From contig MHMT01000020.1 of assembly GCA_001819435.1 (NCBI GenBank), positions 1 through 34,894 on the forward strand: a stretch of 34,894 nt of DNA, in the 5' to 3' direction. The stretch is from Candidatus Portnoybacteria bacterium RBG_13_40_8. Its GTDB lineage: Bacteria; Patescibacteriota; Minisyncoccia; RBG-13-40-8-A. Positions within the stretch are counted from its first letter, which is position 1; each line of letters opens with the position of its first letter. Under the pieces are notes generated by a model that saw nothing but the letters and a program-made list of their open reading frames with translations, had not been told where the DNA came from and did not search any database. Positions 1 to 8,404 of the stretch are shown here, piece by piece. Both the position numbers and the translations under genes were made by a program.

Positions 1-362
1 AAGATATCGGCAATAACGAATTACCGGTTTTGGGAAACGAACTCAGATATAATATCAGATATTTCAATCCCACTGAGTTTAATTTTTCAAATGTTGTTAT
101 TATAAGCGATTATGACCAAAATGCTATGGACATTGTAAGAATTGACGGAGGAGGGGCAGATGATGGTGATAAAATAACCTGGAATCTGGGTAATCTCTCG
201 GCTGGTCAACCGCCGCAAAGTAGCCCGGCTTGTATAGGTTATAATTTTACTGTTATTGATTACGGCACATGGTATATGGGACAATTCACAAAAAATGTTT
301 TCTATTTGATGGCAAATGGCGGAATTCTGGAGACTCGTAATGACGTTTACGCTAATCCCTAA
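1..362 (+). CDS. C-terminal fragment of a DUF11-type surface protein
   Basis: The reading frame is already open at the window edge (first whole codon at base 3), so this is the 3' end of a larger gene. The TTG proposed at base 30 is probably not the true start. The visible part resembles one DUF11 / TIGR01451 repeat: an opening GNELRYNIRYFNP beta-strand segment, a central NVVIISDYD, and ITWNLGNLSAG near the end. Such repeats form beta-sandwich modules in secreted, cell-wall or S-layer-like proteins of CPR bacteria. No C-terminal anchor or sorting signal is visible; the protein simply ends after NDVYANP. A strong bidirectional terminator follows 17 bases later. The family call is good; the role of the whole protein is unknown. 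Confidence 0.72.
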   Translation, partial: DIGNNELPVLGNELRYNIRYFNPTEFNFSNVVIISDYDQNAMDIVRIDGGGADDGDKITWNLGNLSAGQPPQSSPACIGYNFTVIDYGTWYMGQFTKNVFYLMANGGILETRNDVYANP

Positions 363-378
363 ACAATAATTTATTACA

Positions 379-419
379 AAATTTAAAATAGCGGGTTTTG
401 GACCCGCTATTTTAAATTT
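379..419. terminator. Bidirectional intrinsic terminator
   Basis: A perfect 18-bp stem (379-396 with 402-419) around a 5-nt loop has a GC core, GCGGGT/ACCCGC, and A/T-rich outer arms that give a U-tract on either strand. It lies between the convergent ends of the DUF11 gene and lepA and can serve both. Confidence 0.9.
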
Positions 420-433
420 AAATCGCAAATAGG

Positions 434-2158
434 TTATCGATTTTTTAAAACCTTTAAGAATACATCCGAAGGGATGGTTATTTTACCAATCTCAGCAAGG
501 CGTTTTTTGCCTCTTTTTTGTTTATCTAATAATTTTCTTTTCCTGGTAACATCTCCGCCGTAAAGATAACCAGTCACATCCTTTCTCATCGCTTTTTTGG
601 TTTCCCGGGCAATTATTTTTCCCTCAACCGCTGCTTGAATGGGCAGAGCGAATTGATAATATGGTAAAACGTCTTTTAAAAGTTCGACAATTCTTTTTCC
701 TTCTTTATATGCTTCGTTTCTTCTAACTGTTTTTGAAAATGCCTCTATTTTTTCTTTATTTATCAAAATATCTAAATTAACCAAATCCGCTTTTTTATAC
801 CCGATTAATTTATAGCTCATTGAAGCGTATCCAGAAGTCGTGTTTTTTAATTTATCGTAAAAACCCTGCAAGATAATATCTAATGGTCCTTCGTAAAAAA
901 CAAGAATCTTCTCTTCGGTAAGCCATTTTGTAGCTTTAAATTCTCCGGAAAAACCGCCCAACAAATTATTAATTTGACCAAGGTATTTAGCCGGACTAAT
1001 AATTTCTATCTCTATCCACGGTTCTTCCATGACTTCTCTATTTTTTTTATAAACAACTGATGGTGAGGTGGTTATTAAATCAAGACCATAATCTCTTTTT
1101 AATCTTTCGTTAACAATCTCCAGGTGAAGCATTCCTAAAAAACCGCATCTAAACCCCCGCCCCAAAGCGCTCGATGATTCGGGAAAAAAATTTAGTGCCG
1201 CGTCATTTAGTTTTAATTTCTTTAAGCCATCGCACAATAAATCATAATCATTAGAGTTGACCGGATAAAAACTGGCAAAAACCACTGATTGCGGCTCCAT
1301 ATAGCCTTTTAAATTTTGAATTTTGAATTTTGAATTTTGAATTGTTATGGTGTCCCCAACTCGACATTCCTCTATTTCTTTTAGTCCTGTGGCAATATAG
1401 CCAATCTCTCCAGCTTTTAATTCATTGGCAGCAACTAAATCTGGTTTGAAATAACCCAATTCTAAAACCTCGCCGTGAGCTCGCGAACCCATTAGATAAA
1501 TCTTTTCTGCTTTTTTAATCTGCCCGTCAAAAACTCTAACATAGGCAACCACGCCTTTATAGGAATCGTACTCGGAATCAAAAATTAAAGCCCTAAATGG
1601 TCTATCAACTACTTCACTCGGAGGAGAAATTTTCTCTATTGCTCTTTCTAGAACCTTCTCGATATTCTCTCCTGTTTTGGCTGAAATTAAAATAATCTCA
1701 TCTTTCTTAACATTTAAAAGTTCTTCAACTTCTTTAATCGATTGTTCAATATTGGCAGTGGGTAAATCAATTTTGTTGATAACCGGAATAATTTTTAACT
1801 TCTCCCGCCTGGCAAATTCTAAATTGGAAAGAGTCTGGGCTTGAACTCCCTGAGTGGCGTCAACTAATAAAATTGCTCCCTCGACAGCGGCCAAGCTTCT
1901 GGAAACCTCGTAAGAAAAATCGACATGACCAGGAGTATCAATCAAGTTCAGAATATAGTCTTTCCAAATCATCCTGACTGGTTGCATCTTAATGGTTATA
2001 CCCCTCTCTCTTTCTATTGCCATACGGTCAAGGTATTGGGGTTGCATTTTTCTGATATCGACCGTTTTGGTGATTTCTAAAAAACGGTCAGCCAAAGTTG
2101 ACTTTCCGTGATCAATATGAGCCATGATAACAAAATTACGAATATTGGCGTGATTCAT
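434..2158 (-). CDS. lepA: Elongation factor 4 (LepA), ribosome back-translocase GTPase
   Basis: LepA is a ribosome-binding translational GTPase related to EF-G. The 574-aa length is slightly below the usual ~600. GTPase motifs are in order: AHIDHGKST (P-loop, ~13-21), ERERGITI (switch I side), DTPGH (G3), NKID (G4) and SAKTG (G5). The LepA-specific C-terminal domain is present, with YGGDVTRKRKLLDKQKRGKKR close to the end. The start overlaps the murJ stop as ATGA, so the two genes are translationally coupled. An oddity is that residues after VGDTIT in domain II are encoded by a tandem AATTTTG heptamer, giving IQNSKFKIQN in place of the usual acidic loop. The same segment is a variable surface loop in the family, so function is probably kept. 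Confidence 0.97.
   Translation of the reverse strand: MNHANIRNFVIMAHIDHGKSTLADRFLEITKTVDIRKMQPQYLDRMAIERERGITIKMQPVRMIWKDYILNLIDTPGHVDFSYEVSRSLAAVEGAILLVDATQGVQAQTLSNLEFARREKLKIIPVINKIDLPTANIEQSIKEVEELLNVKKDEIILISAKTGENIEKVLERAIEKISPPSEVVDRPFRALIFDSEYDSYKGVVAYVRVFDGQIKKAEKIYLMGSRAHGEVLELGYFKPDLVAANELKAGEIGYIATGLKEIEECRVGDTITIQNSKFKIQNLKGYMEPQSVVFASFYPVNSNDYDLLCDGLKKLKLNDAALNFFPESSSALGRGFRCGFLGMLHLEIVNERLKRDYGLDLITTSPSVVYKKNREVMEEPWIEIEIISPAKYLGQINNLLGGFSGEFKATKWLTEEKILVFYEGPLDIILQGFYDKLKNTTSGYASMSYKLIGYKKADLVNLDILINKEKIEAFSKTVRRNEAYKEGKRIVELLKDVLPYYQFALPIQAAVEGKIIARETKKAMRKDVTGYLYGGDVTRKRKLLDKQKRGKKRLAEIGKITIPSDVFLKVLKNR
1312..1343. repeat. Tandem heptamer (AATTTTG)n inside lepA
   Basis: Four full copies and a partial fifth copy of AATTTTG lie inside the lepA coding region. 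Three units make 21 bp, so gain or loss of three units keeps the frame, while other changes would shift it. On the coding strand it is read as an NSKFKIQN-type peptide. Confidence 0.9.
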
Positions 2159-3783
2159 TTTTTAAAAAATTTATTAATTATGGCAATTGTTTCTGATGAT
2201 TTTAAAAACAAGGAAACCAAAAAGTAAATGATTATACCTCCGACTGCGGCAACTCCTGCCTGAATAAAAATTCCTATAAACGTTCTGGTATTAACGAATA
2301 AATCAAGAAAATGTAAAAGAGCATATACCGCAATCGCCATAAACATGCAGGCCAAAATTATTTTGATAAAAGAATCGATAACAATTTTGGGCTGCCATAG
2401 TTTAATTTTTTTATCAAAATATTTAAGCAAGAAAATAAAATTAAAAACTCCGGAAATCACAAAAGCGATAACCAAGCCAAGAACCGAAAAATTGCTAATT
2501 CCTTCCAGCTTTAAAGATTGAGAGATAAATTTAGAAAACATATTCTCGCCTTTTAGAAGCCAAATAAGGAAAATACTGCCCAAAATATTTAAACCAATAC
2601 TCCACAAGCTAATAAGTACCGGGGTCTTTGTATCGTGAAAAGAATAAAAGGCTCGAGAAAGCAGAGGAATTAAACTTTGGGCAAAAATCCCGAAAGAAAA
2701 TATACCCAAAGCGGCGGCGGTTAAACGAGTATCCAACCAGCCAAACTGTCCGGTTCCTAAAACCATTCTCACAATCTGAGCCCTGAGAAGAAAAAGTAAA
2801 ACCGTAAACGGCAAAACCACGTAAAGAATCCGATTAAAGGTAAATGAAAAATCATTAGAAAATTCTGCCTTATTCTTTTCGGCATATGCTTTGGCTAAAC
2901 GAGGAAACACGGCCAAAGAAAAAGAAATACCAATAATACCAATTGGAATATATTGTAAATTATTCGCCAAATTAAAAACAGCGATACTGCCTGATGCCAG
3001 AGTTGAAGCAAGGGCAGTGGTTACAACCAAATTAAACTGAGAACCGGCCAAGCCAACTGTTCGAGGAATCATTAATTTTATAATCTTTCTGATTCCTTCA
3101 TGATAAATGGTCAAAATATTTTGCCAACGAAATCCAGAATAAATTGTGCTGGGTAATTGAATTAAAAAATGCAAAAAAGCACCCAAAACAACACCCCAGG
3201 CTAAACCCACCAATCCAAATTTTGGAATAAAAACCAAAATACCAAAAATAATTCCAATATTATACATTACAGGCGCCAATGAAGAAACAAAAAAGCGGTG
3301 AAAATATTGTAAAACACCGCTTAAAATACTGCTCATTCCCAAAAATAAAGGACTTAAAAACATGATTCTGGTTAAAATAATGGTCATTTCTTTTTTTGCA
3401 CCAGAAAAACCGGGAGTAATAACAGAAATCAATGCCGGGGCCAAAAAAATAAGAATTATGGATGAAAAAATTAAAATTAGAGAAGCAAAATTAAAGACTC
3501 CGCTCGTCAAATGCCAGGCCTCTCTTTCGTCTTTTTTAAAATATTGTGCAAAAATAGGAATAAAGGCAGAAGAAATTGCTCCAATAATCAAAATATTATA
3601 AATCAAATCCGGCAATCTGAAAGCGGCAAAATAAATATCAAGCTCATCACCGGCTCCAAATCTACCAGCTAATAACCTGTCTCTGACAAGACCCAAAAGC
3701 CGACTAGTTAAAGAGGTGACCGCTAAAATAAAAGCGGCCGAAAAAATTGTTTTTGATTTGTGGTTTAAGATTCTATTTACCAT
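2155..3783 (-). CDS. murJ: Lipid II flippase MurJ (MviN)
   Basis: MurJ flips the peptidoglycan precursor lipid II across the cytoplasmic membrane. The 542-aa product is hydrophobic throughout, consistent with about 14 membrane helices. It shows the MOP-family N-terminal pattern TSLTSRLLGLVRDRLLAGRFG and DIYFAAFRLPD, and the mid-protein FNLANNLQYIPIGIIGISF with AVFPRLA that is typical of MviN. It is probably transcribed ahead of lepA with a 4-base ATGA overlap. A TATAAT box on the minus strand (3797-3802) lies 13 nt before the ATG, suggesting a very short mRNA leader. No Shine-Dalgarno is seen. Confidence 0.95.
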   Translation of the reverse strand: MVNRILNHKSKTIFSAAFILAVTSLTSRLLGLVRDRLLAGRFGAGDELDIYFAAFRLPDLIYNILIIGAISSAFIPIFAQYFKKDEREAWHLTSGVFNFASLILIFSSIILIFLAPALISVITPGFSGAKKEMTIILTRIMFLSPLFLGMSSILSGVLQYFHRFFVSSLAPVMYNIGIIFGILVFIPKFGLVGLAWGVVLGAFLHFLIQLPSTIYSGFRWQNILTIYHEGIRKIIKLMIPRTVGLAGSQFNLVVTTALASTLASGSIAVFNLANNLQYIPIGIIGISFSLAVFPRLAKAYAEKNKAEFSNDFSFTFNRILYVVLPFTVLLFLLRAQIVRMVLGTGQFGWLDTRLTAAALGIFSFGIFAQSLIPLLSRAFYSFHDTKTPVLISLWSIGLNILGSIFLIWLLKGENMFSKFISQSLKLEGISNFSVLGLVIAFVISGVFNFIFLLKYFDKKIKLWQPKIVIDSFIKIILACMFMAIAVYALLHFLDLFVNTRTFIGIFIQAGVAAVGGIIIYFLVSLFLKSSETIAIINKFFKK

Positions 3784-3844
3784 TTATTTTAATTCTATTA
3801 TATCAGACCTTTATAAATAAATCTATTTGTTTTATTATAAAACC

Positions 3845-5584
3845 ATGGGAATGATTAACCATATAGAAATAAAAAAACTAATCCGCTTGCGAAATATCTT
3901 AATCGGAGTTGTAATTTTTTTAGTTATTATAATCTTCTTTTTTATTCTTGATATTGCCAATAATTATAAAATAAATTGGGGAACAAAGGTAGCCGGCATA
4001 TCAGTTGGCGGAGAAACTCCGGAAGACGCTCAAGAAAAATTAACAAAAACCAGTGAAGAATTTTTAAAAAAAGAAATATTATTAAGCTACGAAAATCAGA
4101 ATTGGCGAACTAATCCCGAGGAATTGGGCGTAGAAATAAATATCGAAGATACTATTATTTCCATTTTTGAAAAAGGGCACAAAGGAAATAAATCTGTATA
4201 TAATGCCTACTGGCAAATACTGTCGCTTTTAGGATATAATTTTGAACCAATTTGGCAAATAGATGAAGAAAAATTAGAAAACCTTTTTAAGGAAAATCTT
4301 TCTTCAATCCACCAACCGGCAAAAAACAGTAGTCTCACATACGAAAATCAAAAACAAGATTTTACCATTACTAAAAGTAGCAATGGGGTTGTAATTGACA
4401 AAATTAAATTCAAAAAAGATTTGGCTAAAAATATAAATAATTTTGAAAATAAAAATATCCAACTAAATTTGATTAAAGATTACCCCGAAGTAATGGAATC
4501 CGAAACTGATATTGCTTATCAAGAAGCGAAATCGATTTTGTCAGCTTTGCCATTTAAAATAGTTATACCCGAAGACAAGGAAATAAAAGAAATTGCAAAA
4601 ATAGAAAAAGAGGACTTACTCTCTTTAATAGAATTTTATCCTGTTTTAGACCCCAAAAATCAAAATAACAAAATTTTAGGCATTCGAGTAAACCAATCAA
4701 AATCTAAAGATTATTTGATTATTCTGGCTCCTTCGATAAACCGTGAACCGATTGATGCCCAGCTAACCATAAAAAATGGCAAGGTCGCTGTTTTCGCCTT
4801 ATCACAAGACGGACTTAGCTTAGAAATTGACGGAAATATTCCCGTTATCTCGGACGGAATTTTAAATTCATCAGCAGATGGAAAAATTCAATTAAAAATA
4901 GATAAAATCCAACCCAAAATAACCACGGAAAGTATCAATAATCTAGGAGTAACGGCCTTTCTGGCTACCGGGGTTTCTAATTTCTCCGGCTCGCCAAAAA
5001 GTCGCATGCACAATATAAAAATAGGGGCAGCTAAATTTAATGGCGTTTTAATAAGGCCGAATGAAGAATTTTCTTTCAATACTACATTGGGAGAAGTGGG
5101 TCCGGAACAAGGCTATGAACCAGAATTGGTAATTAAGAAAAATAAAACAATCCCCGAATACGGAGGCGGGCTTTGTCAAGTTTCAACTACCATGTTTAGA
5201 GCGGCAATTAATGCGGGATTTAAAATAATCGAACGCTATCCTCATGCTTTTCCGGTAAAATATTATAATCCCCAGGGTTTTGATGCTACAATTTATCCTC
5301 CCTCGCCGGATCTAAGATTTATCAATAATACACCGGCCCATATTCTTATCCAGACAAAAATTGTTGGTTATGAATTATTTTTTGAGCTTTTCGGAACCAA
5401 TGACGGAAGAAGAGTCGCCATTGATGGTCCATACCAATATGAAATAAAAGAAGATGGCTCAATGAAAGCAAAAATAACTCAGAAAGTTTATGATAAAGAC
5501 AATAACATAATTATTGATAAAACATTTTATTCAAATTACAAATCACCGGCTTTATATCCGGTGGAACGTAACCCGTTAGAGTAG
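3845..5584 (+). CDS. VanW-family membrane protein with peptidoglycan-binding domains
   Basis: The N-terminus has one membrane helix (about residues 16-36, IGVVIFLVIIIFFFILDIA), followed by a large domain that should lie outside the cell. Two PG_binding_4-like regions follow (first around GTKVAGISVGGETPEDAQEKL), then a VanW domain in the C-terminal third (RPNEEFSFNTTLGEVGPE, YGGGLCQVSTTMFRAA, RYPHAFPV, DATIYPP). VanW proteins are cell-wall associated; their reaction is not established, so the 'vancomycin resistance' label should not be taken literally. The ORF track starts at TTG 3827; ATG 3845 or 3851 is a more natural start, and no Shine-Dalgarno decides between them. It is transcribed divergently from murJ, which fits a cell-envelope role. 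It ends in a strong terminator. Confidence 0.88.
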   Translation: MGMINHIEIKKLIRLRNILIGVVIFLVIIIFFFILDIANNYKINWGTKVAGISVGGETPEDAQEKLTKTSEEFLKKEILLSYENQNWRTNPEELGVEINIEDTIISIFEKGHKGNKSVYNAYWQILSLLGYNFEPIWQIDEEKLENLFKENLSSIHQPAKNSSLTYENQKQDFTITKSSNGVVIDKIKFKKDLAKNINNFENKNIQLNLIKDYPEVMESETDIAYQEAKSILSALPFKIVIPEDKEIKEIAKIEKEDLLSLIEFYPVLDPKNQNNKILGIRVNQSKSKDYLIILAPSINREPIDAQLTIKNGKVAVFALSQDGLSLEIDGNIPVISDGILNSSADGKIQLKIDKIQPKITTESINNLGVTAFLATGVSNFSGSPKSRMHNIKIGAAKFNGVLIRPNEEFSFNTTLGEVGPEQGYEPELVIKKNKTIPEYGGGLCQVSTTMFRAAINAGFKIIERYPHAFPVKYYNPQGFDATIYPPSPDLRFINNTPAHILIQTKIVGYELFFELFGTNDGRRVAIDGPYQYEIKEDGSMKAKITQKVYDKDNNIIIDKTFYSNYKSPALYPVERNPLE

Positions 5585-5633
5585 CCAGCCCAAGGCTGAT
5601 CCGCCTGCCTGCCGTAGGCATGGCCTCGGGCAG
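5585..5633. repeat. GC-rich palindromic repeat (CCTGCCTGCC type)
   Basis: A GC-rich segment containing GCCTGCCTGCCGTAGGCA lies between the stop codon and the terminator. Related CCTGCCTG / CAGGCAGG segments occur in infB, in the tRNA-Arg cluster and in the spermidine-synthase-like gene. A closer relative with the same CAGCCCAAGGC and GGCCTCGGGC ends is at 33017-33063. Confidence 0.65.
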
Positions 5634-5652
5634 AAAAGAAGCCCATTGGAAT

Positions 5653-5680
5653 AAAAAATGACCGAAAGGTCATTTTTTTT
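5653..5680 (+). terminator. Intrinsic terminator after the VanW gene
   Basis: An 11-bp stem AAAAAATGACC/GGTCATTTTTT with a GAAA tetraloop runs into eight T on the plus strand. Confidence 0.92.
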
Positions 5681-5685
5681 ATTTG

Positions 5686-5770
5686 TGCCGAGGACAGGAG
5701 TTGAACCTGCAAGGCCTTACGGCCACTGGGTCCTAAACCCAGCGCGTCTGCCAAATTCCGCCACCTCGGC
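5686..5770 (-). tRNA. tRNA-Leu(UAG)
   Basis: A class II tRNA with acceptor GCCGAGG/CCTCGGC, anticodon stem CTGGG around TTTAGGA (anticodon TAG), a long variable arm (GTGGCCGTAAGGCCTT), T-loop TTCAACT and discriminator A. The 3' CCA is not encoded. It reads CUA and other CUN codons. Confidence 0.96.
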
Positions 5771-5810
5771 ATATTTATAAATTAATCCAAATTTAACTAA
5801 AAATCAATCC

Positions 5811-5829
5811 CCCACCAAGTCTTGGTGGG
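5811..5829. other. Perfect short hairpin CCCACCAAG/CTTGGTGGG
   Basis: A 9-bp perfect stem with a 1-base centre lies between the pilin-operon terminator and tRNA-Leu. There is no long T-run on either side, so it is not a clear terminator. It resembles the GGTG-type inverted repeats at 12451, 13724 and 23326. Confidence 0.5.
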
Positions 5830-5830
5830 A

Positions 5831-5866
5831 GAAAATTAAAAGCTGGTAATAAAATCTATCACCAGC
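5831..5866 (-). terminator. Intrinsic terminator of the pilin gene cluster
   Basis: On the minus strand GCTGGTGAT/ATTACCAGC forms a 9-bp stem (one G-T pair) with a 7-nt loop followed by TTTTAATTTTC. It probably ends the long right-to-left unit that includes the three pilin-like genes. Confidence 0.8.
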
Positions 5867-5916
5867 CTTTAAAAGCTATTTGATGTTAAAAATCAAATTC
5901 TAGACTAATCTTGCTA

Positions 5917-6255
5917 TTACGTGCATGGGTTGCCCATCATATCAATTCCGCTTCTAACCAATAATCCTTGAACTAAAGCCAGAAGAAAAGCAGCTGCCAA
6001 GATTATGATAATACCAATAATGGCATTAATAATCAGGTTTTTAGCACTTCCTGCTTTTTCAGCATCACCACCAGAGGTTAAATAACGGATACCACCAAGA
6101 ATCAAAACAATTACCGCAATACCGAGACCAATCGCCAATAGAATCGTCTGGATTACTTCCAAAATATTACAAATAGCAACCACTGGATCTACCTGAGCGC
6201 TGGCAACTAACGGCAATGCCAAGGCAAACAACCCAATAACTAAATATTTTTTCAT
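5917..6255 (-). CDS. T4SS-pilin-like small membrane protein (copy 3)
   Basis: The 112-aa protein begins with a signal peptide (MKKYLVIGLFALALPLVASAQ). Two hydrophobic segments follow, the first ending in ILGGIRYLTSGGDAEKAGSAK and the second being IINAIIGIIIILAAAFLLALV. The GG-x-x-Y-x-x-SGGD motif and the K-rich turn between the two helices match the CPR T4SS_pilin / TrbC-VirB2-like families. Such proteins are thought to form pili or conjugation-like appendages; here that role is inferred from family only. It is the last of three tandem related genes and is followed by the cluster terminator. Two Cys (AICNI and GNPCT) could form an extracytoplasmic disulfide. Confidence 0.86.
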   Translation of the reverse strand: MKKYLVIGLFALALPLVASAQVDPVVAICNILEVIQTILLAIGLGIAVIVLILGGIRYLTSGGDAEKAGSAKNLIINAIIGIIIILAAAFLLALVQGLLVRSGIDMMGNPCT

Positions 6256-6331
6256 AGTCGTTTAAATAATTATTAATAATTATCTCTCGACCTTTAAGGT
6301 TTTTATAATTTTATTCTTCGATAATCAACCA

Positions 6332-6697
6332 TTAACCAAGTAGTCTATTGATTACCGTTTCTTGAAGTAAATTAATTATAAAAGAAGCACAAAAAATTAT
6401 AACCGCACCAATTAATCCATACATAATAATTTTTTTAGCATTTGTTACCTTGGATTCGTCCGATCCTGCGGTCATATACATAATACCGCCAACAATCACA
6501 ACAAGAATTGATAAACCTACGCCTAACCAATAAAGAATAAGTGCGACATCCATTATTAAATCGCATAATTTAGTAGCTTGCGGCCTACCCTCTGATTCAA
6601 GCGAATTACATGGATCTGGGGTAATCCATATCTGTGCCCTTACAATTACAGGCAAAGTCAGTAAAAATATTATAAAAATAAAAAATAATTTTTTCAT
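6332..6697 (-). CDS. T4SS-pilin-like small membrane protein (copy 2)
   Basis: This 121-aa relative of the flanking genes has the same plan: signal peptide (MKKLFFIFIIFLLTLPVIVRAQ), a Cys-bearing short ectodomain (ITPDPCNSL, ATKLCDL), helix 1 ending in VGGIMYMTAGSDESKVTNAKK, then helix 2 GLIGAVIIFCASFIINLL. The sequence is clearly diverged from its neighbours, so the three are old paralogs rather than a recent duplication. The 76-base spacer before copy 3 shows no clear terminator, so co-transcription is likely. The pilin role is inferred from family membership. Confidence 0.86.
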   Translation of the reverse strand: MKKLFFIFIIFLLTLPVIVRAQIWITPDPCNSLESEGRPQATKLCDLIMDVALILYWLGVGLSILVVIVGGIMYMTAGSDESKVTNAKKIIMYGLIGAVIIFCASFIINLLQETVINRLLG

Positions 6698-6738
6698 GAT
6701 ATTAAAAATGAATATTTAATTATTATGATTTATGTTTT

Positions 6739-7077
6739 TTACAAAACCTCCCTAATCAAATCCACTATAAAATCTACTGCCAAAACCACGGCTACTCCAA
6801 TAATCGCGTAAAGCAAGGTGGCTTTTGCTCTTCTGATTTTATCTTCGTTGCCCAATGAAGTTAAATACTGAATTCCGCCAATAACGATCATCACTGTGGC
6901 AATGGGAATCACCAACACTTTCAATGCCTCGGTAATGCAGCTTATCAAACCGTCAATTGTCTCTACCGGTTGTCCGCCGCAGCGAAGAGGATTTGGCAAG
7001 CCCTGAGCTTTTATAACCAAAGGAACAGCTATTAAAATTGTACAACAAACAATTATAAAAAACAAGGCTTTTTTCAT
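6739..7077 (-). CDS. T4SS-pilin-like small membrane protein (copy 1)
   Basis: The first of three tandem pilin-like genes encodes 112 aa. A signal peptide (MKKALFFIIVCCTILIAVPLVIKAQ) leads into a short segment with two Cys (LRCGGQP, LISCITEAL), then helix 1 ending in VIGGIQYLTSLGNEDKIRRAK and helix 2 TLLYAIIGVAVVLAVDFIVDLI. It starts 4 bases after the stop of the solute-binding protein gene, so the two are likely in one transcript. Pairing of an anchored solute-binding protein with pilin-like subunits may mean a surface structure, but no ATPase or assembly protein lies in this window. Confidence 0.86.
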   Translation of the reverse strand: MKKALFFIIVCCTILIAVPLVIKAQGLPNPLRCGGQPVETIDGLISCITEALKVLVIPIATVMIVIGGIQYLTSLGNEDKIRRAKATLLYAIIGVAVVLAVDFIVDLIREVL

Positions 7078-7081
7078 TTTT

Positions 7082-8401
7082 TTATTTTTTCATCAATAAA
7101 TTAATCTGACTAGCGGCTGTTTCTAATGCCCTGGAGATACTGGAACTGCCCAAATTGACTGAAGTGATGGCATTGGCAAGGATTGTTTCAACTTTATTAT
7201 TATCAATTTGATACCAGCTTTTAGCGGTAAGAGATTGTTTGGCAAAAACACCGAATTCTAAATCTTCTTTCTGCCAATCAACCAAATCCCTACGGGCAGT
7301 CGGTTTTTTGGTATTTTCCAAATATTTCTGGGAATTTTCTTTATTGGTTAAATAAATGAGGAATTTCCAGGCTTCTTCGGGCAGTTTTGTTCTTTCGGAG
7401 ACCGCGAAAGCCCAATAATTAGCGTAATTAATATCAAAGTTCCTTTCTTTTAATTGGGGCATTGGACTAACGGCAAAATTCAAATAAGGAGCTTTTGACT
7501 TAATCGTGGCAATATGGTGAGAATAATTAATCATCATTGCTGCTTTTCCTTCGGTAAATGCGTCAATCGAATAAGGCATTTGTCTATTCCAGGTATAAGT
7601 TATCTTTGATGGATTGGCAAAATCAGTATAAAAACGCAAAGCATCCTGACCCGGATAATATAAGCTATCCTCTCTTCTGACGCTATTATCAAAATTAACC
7701 GAATCCCTGTTCTCGCTAACCATTTCTGTGCCATTTTGAAGCATTAAAAGAGACAAAATATCGGTTGGACGATTAATGTTCTCAACCGTTCCCAGGGTTA
7801 TGCCCGCTCTTTCGATTTGGCCGGATTGATTTCTCTTGGTTAATTTTTCTGCGGCTAATATCAAATCATCCCAGGTTGCTGGTGGATAAGAAATGCCGGC
7901 TGTATTAAAATACTCCTTATTATAATAAAGAGCTAAAGTATCAACATAAAGCGGCAATCCGTAAATCATATTTTCATCAGTTATGTCTTGCTCAACCACA
8001 TCCACAAAAGCAGTTCGAAAATCAACAAAAGGCAAAATGGTTTCGGAGGATTCCTTGATTTTATCCTTGTGTTTCGGCAACCAGGTATTATGAATCATAA
8101 AAATATCCGGCGCTTTATCGGAAGCAAAAGCATTTATAAGTTCTTCCTCATAATCATTAAAGTTTTTCTTTTTGTAATCAATTTTAATATTGACACATTC
8201 TTTATTCTGCTTTTCGTATGTCTCTATTAATTTATTGAAAACTTCTGGCTCATCGTAGACTCCCCAAATTTCTAAATCTACCATTACTTTCTTACAGGGT
8301 TTTTTACAAAGACCGGGAAATAAAGTCGGACAAAGAAAGAATATAAAAACAAGGATTAATACAATCCCTCCGGCTATCATTAAAAGTTGTTTTCTACTCA
8401 T
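7082..8401 (-). CDS. Membrane-anchored extracellular solute-binding protein (SBP family 1, UgpB/MalE-like)
   Basis: A 439-aa protein. Residues ~6-28 (LLMIAGGIVLILVFIFFLCPTLF) form a membrane anchor or signal, and the remainder resembles ABC sugar-binding proteins. Recognisable family stretches are VDLEIWGVYDEPEVFNKLIETYEK at the start of lobe 1, APDIFMIHNTWLP, YGLPLYVDTLALYYNKEYF, PPATWDDLILAAEKLT, TEGKAAMMINYSH, and EAWKFLIYLTNKENSQKYL. The family binds sugars or oligosaccharides for an ABC importer. No permease or ATPase genes lie in the window, so the ligand and partner are unknown. The gene starts three bases after the methyltransferase stop and is followed four bases later by the first pilin-like gene. 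Confidence 0.88.
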   Translation of the reverse strand: MSRKQLLMIAGGIVLILVFIFFLCPTLFPGLCKKPCKKVMVDLEIWGVYDEPEVFNKLIETYEKQNKECVNIKIDYKKKNFNDYEEELINAFASDKAPDIFMIHNTWLPKHKDKIKESSETILPFVDFRTAFVDVVEQDITDENMIYGLPLYVDTLALYYNKEYFNTAGISYPPATWDDLILAAEKLTKRNQSGQIERAGITLGTVENINRPTDILSLLMLQNGTEMVSENRDSVNFDNSVRREDSLYYPGQDALRFYTDFANPSKITYTWNRQMPYSIDAFTEGKAAMMINYSHHIATIKSKAPYLNFAVSPMPQLKERNFDINYANYWAFAVSERTKLPEEAWKFLIYLTNKENSQKYLENTKKPTARRDLVDWQKEDLEFGVFAKQSLTAKSWYQIDNNKVETILANAITSVNLGSSSISRALETAASQINLLMKK

Positions 8402-8404
8402 GAT

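Noticed and set aside
5536-5772. ORF 5536..5772 (-)
   Set aside because: It spans tRNA-Leu and the repeat; not a protein gene.
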